From positions 1 through 19,248 of the forward strand of contig CAYONM010000048.1 of the NCBI GenBank assembly GCA_964405325.1: a DNA stretch of 19,248 nucleotides, read 5' to 3'. Positions 7,053 through 13,090 of the stretch are shown in pieces. Positions within the stretch are counted from its first letter, which is position 1, and each line of letters begins with the position of its first letter. This stretch comes from CAYONM01 sp964405325 (GTDB lineage Bacteria; Planctomycetota; UBA11346). The position numbers and the translations under genes were made by a program. The notes beneath the pieces were generated by a model. It saw only the letters and a program-made list of their open reading frames with translations, was not told where the DNA came from and did not search any database.

Positions 7053-8948
7053 ATGGCTTCGACCGGGAAGCATCCACACGGCGGCACGCCGAACATACCA
7101 GGCTACCAGATCGGAGCGGTGCTCGGTCGTGGCGGCATGGGCGTCGTGTATCGCGCGCAGCAGCATAGCCTGCACCGGACGGTTGCCATCAAGGTAATGC
7201 GCGCCGATCTCGATGACGAGGGCGCCAGCCTGCAGCGTTTTTTGCGTGAAGCCGACGCGGTAGCCCGGATCAGCCATCCCAATGTCATTCCCATCTACGA
7301 CATCGGTAATATTGATGGTCTGTTCTACATGGTGTTTCCCTACATCGACGGCGGCGACATCGTCGACTGGCTCGATAAACACGGTGCCATGCCCGAGGCC
7401 AAGGCCTTGCAGGTGCTATGTGGTTGCCTGGAGGGGGTGCAGGCAATTCTGGAAGCCGGTCTGATCCATCGCGATATCAAGCCAGGCAATATCTTCTACG
7501 ACGGCAAGCGACCGGTTATCGGTGACTTTGGCCTCGTGCGGGTGGCCAAAAAAGGCTCCGAGGGCCTGACCCGCGATGGCAGCGGCATCGGCACCCCGGC
7601 CTACATGGCGCCCGAGCAGATTCGCGATGCCGCCAAGGTGGATATCCGAGCCGATCTCTATGCCCTCGGTGCCAGTCTGTACACCATGGTCACCGACGAG
7701 GTGCCCTACAGTGGTGAAAGTCCTTACGCCATCACCCATCTGGTGCTATCTGCTGATCCGCCGCCGGATCCACGGCGAGTGGTCGCCGGCCTGTCCGACC
7801 CGATGGTCGCCATCATCCGTACCGCCATGTGCAAGGACCTTCGGCTGCGCTACCAGAGCCCCGCCGCCATGCGGCAGGATGTTGACGCCGCTCTGCATGG
7901 TCGGCCGTTGGTACATGCCGCTGGCGGCAGCGGCCAGCTACGTGATCTGCCGGTGGAAAATATCTCGGTGCCCGTCAGCGTCGGCGAAATCGCCGGGCGT
8001 GGTCATGGTGCTTGGTCTTTGCCGATCTTGAGCAAGCGCATGGTCACCATCATCGTGCTGGTGCTGCTGGCGATCTATCTGCACAGTCTCAGCGGCATGC
8101 TCGATATGAATTTGGAGCGATTCAATCCACCGTGGGCGAACAGCGACCAGGCCCACCGCGACGCTTTGGGGCATTGGACGCGCCTGCAGGTGGGCACCCA
8201 TAACCTGCGTTTCCGCTATATCCGTATCCCGCCTGCGGACAGCCGCGTGCTGCTTGGTTCGGCCAGCGACGAGATCGGCTTTCGGCCGCACGAATCGCAG
8301 CGGGTCGCGCAGTTGATCGACGATTACTGGCTGGCGGAAGTAGAGGTGAGTCAGGGGCTGTGGCAGGAGGTCATGGACGACAACCCCAGCCGTCATCAAG
8401 ATCCCGACAAACCGGTTGACAGTGTCGGTTTCGACGAAGTGCAGATTTTCCTGCAGCGTCTGAATAAACGTATCCCCGGTCTGGAGGCGCGTCTGCCCAC
8501 TGAGGACGAGTGGGAATATGCCTGTCGTGCTGGAAGCAAACAGGCCTTCGGCCAGGCTGCCACCGCTGGTGATCCATCGTGGCAGGAGGTCGCGGTGATG
8601 GCGCCGCCGGAGCTGGTTACCGCCTGGAGTGCCTGGCAGAACGGCGAACAGAGCGAGGACGCGGTCTGGGAGGTGGTCGAATCGTCGGATTCAGGCATCG
8701 GGCCACGTGCGGTACGCGGCAGTCGTCCGGCCAACGCCTTCGGCCTGTACGATATGCATGGCAATGTCGCGGAATGGTGCCGTGGCGATTTTGCTCCGAG
8801 CGACCCGCGCGGCGTCGTGCGGGGTGGCTCCTGGTGGCATCCCCCGCGTCGTTGTCGGGCTGCCGCGCGCCAGGCACAGGATCGTAGTCTGGGTGACGAG
8901 CGCACCGGCTTTCGAATTGCTGTTCCCATCACTCGTCCCACCTCCTGA
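7053..8948 (+). CDS. Ser/Thr protein kinase - TM - SUMF1/FGE-like fusion protein
   Basis: A 631-aa three-part protein. The kinase domain (17-285) has GRGGMGVVYRA, Lys47 in VAIKVMR, IHRDIKPGNI with Asp141, GDFGL and GTPAYMAPEQ, so it looks active. One TM helix (about 330-346, TIIVLVLLAIYLHSL) follows. The extracytoplasmic C-terminal domain (385-626) is SUMF1/FGE-like: RLPTEDEWEYACRAG, FGLYDMHGNVAEWCRGDF, VVRGGSWW, TGFRIAVP. True formylglycine generators have a Cys pair after RGGS; here the first is His596 and only Cys601 remains. The domain is therefore probably a binding or sensing module. Chlamydial Pkn1 has the same domain pair. The start is ATG 7053 (ATG 7050 is also in frame). Upstream frame back to 6489 overlaps ftsA antisense and has no family match. 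Divergent from ftsA. Confidence 0.95.
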   Translation: MASTGKHPHGGTPNIPGYQIGAVLGRGGMGVVYRAQQHSLHRTVAIKVMRADLDDEGASLQRFLREADAVARISHPNVIPIYDIGNIDGLFYMVFPYIDGGDIVDWLDKHGAMPEAKALQVLCGCLEGVQAILEAGLIHRDIKPGNIFYDGKRPVIGDFGLVRVAKKGSEGLTRDGSGIGTPAYMAPEQIRDAAKVDIRADLYALGASLYTMVTDEVPYSGESPYAITHLVLSADPPPDPRRVVAGLSDPMVAIIRTAMCKDLRLRYQSPAAMRQDVDAALHGRPLVHAAGGSGQLRDLPVENISVPVSVGEIAGRGHGAWSLPILSKRMVTIIVLVLLAIYLHSLSGMLDMNLERFNPPWANSDQAHRDALGHWTRLQVGTHNLRFRYIRIPPADSRVLLGSASDEIGFRPHESQRVAQLIDDYWLAEVEVSQGLWQEVMDDNPSRHQDPDKPVDSVGFDEVQIFLQRLNKRIPGLEARLPTEDEWEYACRAGSKQAFGQAATAGDPSWQEVAVMAPPELVTAWSAWQNGEQSEDAVWEVVESSDSGIGPRAVRGSRPANAFGLYDMHGNVAEWCRGDFAPSDPRGVVRGGSWWHPPRRCRAAARQAQDRSLGDERTGFRIAVPITRPTS

Positions 8949-8955
8949 GGCAGCT

Positions 8956-9813
8956 ATGCATTTTCCGACGCTTGATGCGGCTTTGATAACGCTCTGCGGC
9001 ACCAGTCAGCTGGCTGGCAGCCAGCAGCAGGGTGGTGGCTGCATTGCCGAAGCCAGTTGTCTGACCCTGGTTGATGGGACGCGGGTCTTCTGTAAACGCG
9101 GCGCTTGGCCGGCCTTGTTCCAGGTCGAGGCCGATGGCCTCCAGGCGCTGGCCGAAGCCGGTTTGCGCGTGCCACGGGTGTTGGCGGTTGGCGACGAAGA
9201 AGCCTTTTTGTTGCTGGAGGACTGCAGCGGTGGGCAGCGCGGATCGGCCTTTTGGCAGGACGCTGGCGAGTCCCTGGCCGCTCTGCATCGCCAGGTGCAG
9301 GCGGAGCCGGGCTGGCGCATTGACAACTTCATTGGCGCCACGCCGCAGCCGAATGCCAGTCGTCGCAGCTGGCCGGCCTTTTTTGCCGAGCAACGGCTGG
9401 CTTTCCAGATCCGCCTGCTGCGCGATCGTGGCCTGGCCGAACCGGCTCTGATCAAGGGCGTCGAGGCGCTTATCTCGAAAATCGACGAATTGCTGCCGAC
9501 GGATGAACCCACCAGCCTGGTGCACGGCGATCTGTGGAACGGCAACCTGCTCTGCGGCCAGCAGGGCGAAGCGGTGTTCATCGATCCGGCTGTTTACATC
9601 GGCCATCGCGAAGTGGATATTGCGATGACCGAACTTTTCGGCGGTTTCGCCGCTGCTTTCTACGACGCCTACCGCGCCACCTGGCCACTTCAGCCTGGCT
9701 ATCCTCGTCGTCGCGACATCTACAACCTCTATCACGTGCTCAATCACGCCAACCTCTTCGGCGGCGGTTACAGCAGCCAGGCCCTGAGCATGGTCCGCCG
9801 GTTTATTCGCTGA
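8956..9813 (+). CDS. Fructosamine/ketosamine-3-kinase family protein
   Basis: A 285-aa protein. It has the family's DNFIGATPQPN (123-133), the catalytic loop LVHGDLWNGNLL (188-199) with Asp192, and the metal-binding FIDPAVYIGHREVDIAM (208-224). The N-terminal ATP-binding part has VFCKRG and an AEAGLRVPRVL segment. These kinases phosphorylate C3 of ketosamines on glycated amines or proteins so that the sugar falls off: cytoplasmic deglycation repair. ATG 8956 is preceded by GAGG (8947-8950), 5 nt spacing, and lies 7 nt after the stop of the kinase fusion gene, so co-transcription is likely. The long upstream extension of the frame overlaps the SUMF1 domain and is spurious. Its 3' end overlaps the opposing bax1 end by 11 nt. 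Confidence 0.93.
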   Translation: MHFPTLDAALITLCGTSQLAGSQQQGGGCIAEASCLTLVDGTRVFCKRGAWPALFQVEADGLQALAEAGLRVPRVLAVGDEEAFLLLEDCSGGQRGSAFWQDAGESLAALHRQVQAEPGWRIDNFIGATPQPNASRRSWPAFFAEQRLAFQIRLLRDRGLAEPALIKGVEALISKIDELLPTDEPTSLVHGDLWNGNLLCGQQGEAVFIDPAVYIGHREVDIAMTELFGGFAAAFYDAYRATWPLQPGYPRRRDIYNLYHVLNHANLFGGGYSSQALSMVRRFIR

Positions 9814-11017
9814 TCACGTGCGCCACCCGCTTCACCGCCGCCTGCAGGCCGCGTAGGCCAGGCATGCCGCTGAACAGGAAGCCGCGTTGCTCAAACAAGC
9901 GGTCGTCCAAAAGTGGCGCGGTGTCCTTACGCTTTTTCAGGGCACGGTCGGCGGCGATGACCAGGGGGAGGTCTGGCTGCTTTTTCAGGTCTTTCAGGCG
10001 CTCGGCCAGGGCGTGGTGGTGCCAGCGGTGGAAGCATTCCACCAGGATGTTGGTGCCGTCGATGCCCAGCTGCAGGTCCGGGACCAGCAGGCGGCCGTCG
10101 CCCAGGGGCCAGGGACGGATCTGATCCTCGATCTGCCAGTCCGGGCATTTGTCGCGGATTGCCTGATGTAGCAGTTGGTATTCTTCCGGGACGTGGCCGA
10201 GGAAGTGGTTGTGGCCCTTCAGGCCGGTACGGTCGTCCAGGCTCAGTTGCCGCGGTCGTTTGCCCTCGCGTCGGGGTGGGGCGATGGCGGCGTTCAGGCG
10301 CCAAGCCGGCAGGGCGGCGATGGCCGGGAGCAGTTGTGCCAATTGCAGGCCGTAGCGGCTGGCCTGGTCGAGGACGCTTCCCGGGCCAGCGATGCGCAGA
10401 TGCAGACCCTCGGACTGTTGCCGGATGTCCACCAGTAAACCGCGGAATTTAGCGGCTTGCAAGAGAGCCCGCTGCGGACCGGAAGCGACGCCGTCCAGAA
10501 AAACGTCAACCTGATTGGCGTGTAGCAGGATGCCTTGGACCAGGCCGATGTTGTAGCGCTCGATGATGGTATTGGGCAGGTGGAGATCGACCTCTTGTAG
10601 AATCGCCTGGTCGGGTAGATCGGCATACAGGCGGCTGGCCAATTCGTCGCGGTCGTAGTCCAGCTCCGCAGCGACGGCGGCGCGATGCGCCTGGGCAACG
10701 GCGGCGGGTTGCTGCTGTAACAAGCGGGCGCTGGTTTGCAGGGCCTGGAGCCGCCATTCGGCTTGGCTGGGGACGTCGTCGAAGCAGCTGGCCTGTTCCA
10801 CCACCCGGTTCAGGCCCTTGGCGATAATGATCGAACGGCTGCGGTGCAGGATGCTGGGGAGCTGTTCGTCCAGGGTGACACGGGACTGTCCGATGTTGGT
10901 CTGGTAACAGGCCAACAGATCGGTGGCGATTTGTTTGATCATCGGTGTCGGCTTGATGAACTGCGGTTCGATTCGGCCGTCGACGAGTTTGTAACGGAGC
11001 AGGTCTTTGGTCAGCAT
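9803..11017 (-). CDS. Bax1-like nuclease (DUF790), XPB partner
   Basis: The 404-aa protein opens with the DUF790 signature MLTKDLLRYKLVDGRIEPQF. It has an all-helical N-terminal part with SIIIAKGLNRVVEQAS, a second signature QVDVFLDGVASGPQRALLQA, and a C-terminal PD-(D/E)xK-like core: RLLVPDLQLGIDGTNILVECFHRWHHHALAERL, in which the Asp of PDLQL and the Glu of LVEC are the expected metal ligands. Archaeal Bax1 binds XPB and cuts DNA beside repair bubbles. Start ATG 11017 lies 4 nt after the xpb stop. A frame extension to 11044 overlaps xpb and is ignored. Immediate adjacency to XPB supports a helicase-nuclease complex. The substrate in this organism is unknown. Confidence 0.9.
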   Translation of the reverse strand: MLTKDLLRYKLVDGRIEPQFIKPTPMIKQIATDLLACYQTNIGQSRVTLDEQLPSILHRSRSIIIAKGLNRVVEQASCFDDVPSQAEWRLQALQTSARLLQQQPAAVAQAHRAAVAAELDYDRDELASRLYADLPDQAILQEVDLHLPNTIIERYNIGLVQGILLHANQVDVFLDGVASGPQRALLQAAKFRGLLVDIRQQSEGLHLRIAGPGSVLDQASRYGLQLAQLLPAIAALPAWRLNAAIAPPRREGKRPRQLSLDDRTGLKGHNHFLGHVPEEYQLLHQAIRDKCPDWQIEDQIRPWPLGDGRLLVPDLQLGIDGTNILVECFHRWHHHALAERLKDLKKQPDLPLVIAADRALKKRKDTAPLLDDRLFEQRGFLFSGMPGLRGLQAAVKRVAHVISE

Positions 11018-11021
11018 GACA

Positions 11022-12413
11022 TCAGACCTGGGCTTCCAGGGCAACGCTCTCCTCGCCGAAGGCGACGTGGTTGCGGCGACGGGTGGAGGTGTAGGCCTCG
11101 GCGGTACCCAGGGATATCAGTTCGTACAAGACAGCCACCTTGTCGTCTTTGGGACGAAGGATGCGGCCCAGGCGCTGGACGTGTTCCCGCACCGAGCCGG
11201 TGCCGGAGATGATGATGCCGACGGTCGCCTCGGGGACGTCGACGCCTTCGTTCAATACGCGGCTGGTGACCAGGACCGGTAATGCACCGGCCCGGAAGGC
11301 CTGCAGGAGTTGTTTGCGCTCCTTGCCTTTGGTGTGGTGGGTGATCACCGGCAGCACCATCTGTCGGCCGATGTCGTAGGCGGTGGCGTTGTCGTCGGTG
11401 AAGACGATGCAGCGTTCGCCGGCATGCTCGCGCAGCAGGTCCCAGCAGACGCGGAGTTTAGCGCGGCTGGCGCGCATCAGACGTTTCTGTTCGCGATAGG
11501 CGCGCATCACCGTGCGGCCGTCGGAAGCGCGGCCACAGGCGGAGATGAATTGTGCCCAGCCGTCCTTGGCGGAGAAATTGATGCCAGCGGCGCGGACGAA
11601 TTGCAGGTAGATGGCCCGATGTTGCTGGTAGCTATCCAGTTCGTCGGCGTCCATGGCTACTTCCACCACTTCGGCCTGGTAGTTGGCGAGATAATGGCCT
11701 TCCAGTTCGGTGATCTGGCTGCGGTGTACTTCCGCGCCAAGTAATTCGTCCAGACGAGCGTGCAGGCCGTCGTCCCGCTCGGGGGTGGCCGATAGGCCGA
11801 GGCGAAAAGGTGCTAGGCAACATTCTGCGATAGTGCCGTAGACCTCTGCTGGGAGGTGGTGGCATTCGTCGCAGATCAGTAGGCCGAAGCGATGACCGTG
11901 ATGTGGCATGAACAGGCAAGCGCTGTCGTAGGTGCTGACGGTGATGTCCTGCAGATTGCGTTCGCCGCCGCCGTATTGGCCGATGGGACAACCCAGGCGT
12001 CGTTCCAGCTCACCGACCCATTGGTTGACCAGGTCGATGGTCGGGGTCACCACCACGCAGCTGCGGCGGCAGGCGAGCATGGCCTTGACTGCGACGTAGG
12101 TCTTGCCGGCGCCGGTGGGCAGCACCACCACGCCCTGGCGTTTGTTGGCCTGCCAGGCAGCGAGGGCCTGTTCCTGGTATGGTCGTAGCGGGAGCGGCTG
12201 GCCCTCGGTAAGGTGCAACTCGGTATAGGTCTTGGCCAGGTCGTTGTAGGGGATCTGGTTATGCAGAGCGCGTAGGATCATGGCATAGTGCCGGGCCGGG
12301 GCACGCCAGGCGCCGACGCGGCGGTCGTGGACGCACCAGGGGGCGAGTCGTTCGGCGGCTTCGCCAGGGTCGGAGATCAGCAGGGTTCCGTCGTCAAAGC
12401 GCAGGGTCAGCAC
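11022..12413 (-). CDS. XPB-type (Ssl2) DNA helicase, archaeal-like
   Basis: A 463-aa SF2 helicase. An N-terminal damage-recognition-like region (1-75) is followed by LRPYQEQAL, Walker A LPTGAGKT (98-105), DECHH (182-186), LGLSATPERDDG, a thumb-like helical insertion (about 255-325), VLNEGVDVPEA and motif VI HVQRLGRILRP (411-421). The text after SAT matches the archaeal XPB subgroup (ERED then GxH). The RED motif reads RDD here, a conservative Glu-to-Asp change. XPB unwinds DNA around lesions in nucleotide excision repair. Start is GTG 12413; an ATG at 12421 reads into a stop. RBS is weak. Transcribed with bax1. Confidence 0.93.
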   Translation of the reverse strand: MLTLRFDDGTLLISDPGEAAERLAPWCVHDRRVGAWRAPARHYAMILRALHNQIPYNDLAKTYTELHLTEGQPLPLRPYQEQALAAWQANKRQGVVVLPTGAGKTYVAVKAMLACRRSCVVVTPTIDLVNQWVGELERRLGCPIGQYGGGERNLQDITVSTYDSACLFMPHHGHRFGLLICDECHHLPAEVYGTIAECCLAPFRLGLSATPERDDGLHARLDELLGAEVHRSQITELEGHYLANYQAEVVEVAMDADELDSYQQHRAIYLQFVRAAGINFSAKDGWAQFISACGRASDGRTVMRAYREQKRLMRASRAKLRVCWDLLREHAGERCIVFTDDNATAYDIGRQMVLPVITHHTKGKERKQLLQAFRAGALPVLVTSRVLNEGVDVPEATVGIIISGTGSVREHVQRLGRILRPKDDKVAVLYELISLGTAEAYTSTRRRNHVAFGEESVALEAQV

Positions 12414-12484
12414 GCCACCATGAGAGCGTTACGGCCGGGACCTGCAATGTGCAGACGGGATCTGATGGCGTTCATGAGCCCTGT

Positions 12485-12514
12485 GTTGCTCTCGGGAGCA
12501 ACCGGCTGTACCAT
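12485..12514 (+). promoter_or_regulatory. Predicted promoter with inverted repeat, upstream of microprotein gene
   Basis: TTGCTC (12486-12491) and TACCAT (12509-12514) are 17 bp apart. A perfect inverted repeat, GTTGCTC (12485-12491) and GAGCAAC (12496-12502) around TCGG, covers the -35 box and the start of the spacer, and may be an operator. It lies between xpb (minus) and the microprotein gene (plus). Consensus matches are modest (3/6 and 4/6). Confidence 0.35.
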
Positions 12515-12538
12515 GAATGTTGACCCAGGAGCTTCCCC

Positions 12539-12619
12539 ATGCTGGTCGTGGTGATCATTCTCGGTACCGCCTTGGCGGTTGGCTGTCTTGCCTACATCGT
12601 GGTGGGCGGTCGTGACTGA
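12539..12619 (+). CDS. 26-aa single-TM microprotein
   Basis: ATG 12539 to TGA 12617-12619 encodes 26 residues: M, then a hydrophobic stretch LVVVIILGTALAVGCLAYIV, then VGGRD. The C-terminus carries Arg and Asp. AGGAG (12527-12531) sits 7 nt before the ATG, the best-spaced RBS in this part of the window, and a candidate promoter lies at 12486-12514. Size and topology recall small subunits of membrane complexes (KdpF, CydX, CcoS types), but I recognise no family signature, so no function is given. It ends 9 nt before the convergent stop of the 153-aa gene. Nothing else occupies the xpb/153-aa gap. Confidence 0.55.
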   Translation: MLVVVIILGTALAVGCLAYIVVGGRD

Positions 12620-12628
12620 AGCCGGCGA

Positions 12629-13090
12629 TCAATGCCCGCAGTGTCGCCAATGCTCGCTCATGTCACCGCGCTGATCGGCCTGGCGATGCCGGCAGATGGC
12701 AATGCGGTTGTCGAAGCACAGCAGCAGCACGCCTGCTTCCGCGGGGTCTTGCCCCAGCAGGCCAGGGCGGCCGCCTTCCAGCGGCAATTCACCGTTACCG
12801 GCGGCCTGCAGCGGCAGGTCGTGCCAGTGCTGCCAGGTGGCCACCGCCAGCAGGTCCGACAGCAGGGCATCGGTCAGCTGGGCATCCTGATGCTGGGCCC
12901 CATCCAGGCCGTAGCCGGTCAGCAGAGCCAGTTGCCGTTGCAGGGCGCGCAGATGACCCAACAGGCTGGCATCACCGCAGCCGGGTAATTCTGCGTCCAG
13001 TTCGTGGGCGTAGCGGTCGAGAACCGCTGGTTGCTGGCACCAGGCCAACACCGCTGCCAGGTCTCCCTGCCAAAATTCTGCTTCGCTCAC
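12629..13090 (-). CDS. Protein of unknown function, 153 aa, end of envelope operon
   Basis: GTG 13090 overlaps the stop of the upstream TPR gene as GTGA, which sets the start; AGAGGA lies just upstream. The protein is acidic and mostly helical in its first half (FWQGDLAAVLAWCQQP, LGHLRALQRQLALLTGYG). It ends in a Cys/His-rich tail (LLLCFDNRIAICRHRQADQRGDMSEHWRHCGH). It has no signal peptide or TM segment, so it is likely cytoplasmic. No family recognised. A longer frame to 13135 would run into the TPR gene. The C-terminal Cys and His residues could bind a metal, but their spacing does not match a known zinc motif. Confidence 0.7.
   Translation of the reverse strand: MSEAEFWQGDLAAVLAWCQQPAVLDRYAHELDAELPGCGDASLLGHLRALQRQLALLTGYGLDGAQHQDAQLTDALLSDLLAVATWQHWHDLPLQAAGNGELPLEGGRPGLLGQDPAEAGVLLLCFDNRIAICRHRQADQRGDMSEHWRHCGH

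Noticed and set aside
8929..9747. 272-codon minus-strand open frame
   Set aside because: Antisense to the fructosamine-kinase gene, which has a full set of family motifs.
12288..12554. 88-codon plus-strand open frame overlapping the xpb start
   Set aside because: Mostly antisense to xpb and ends inside the microprotein gene in another frame; no RBS.
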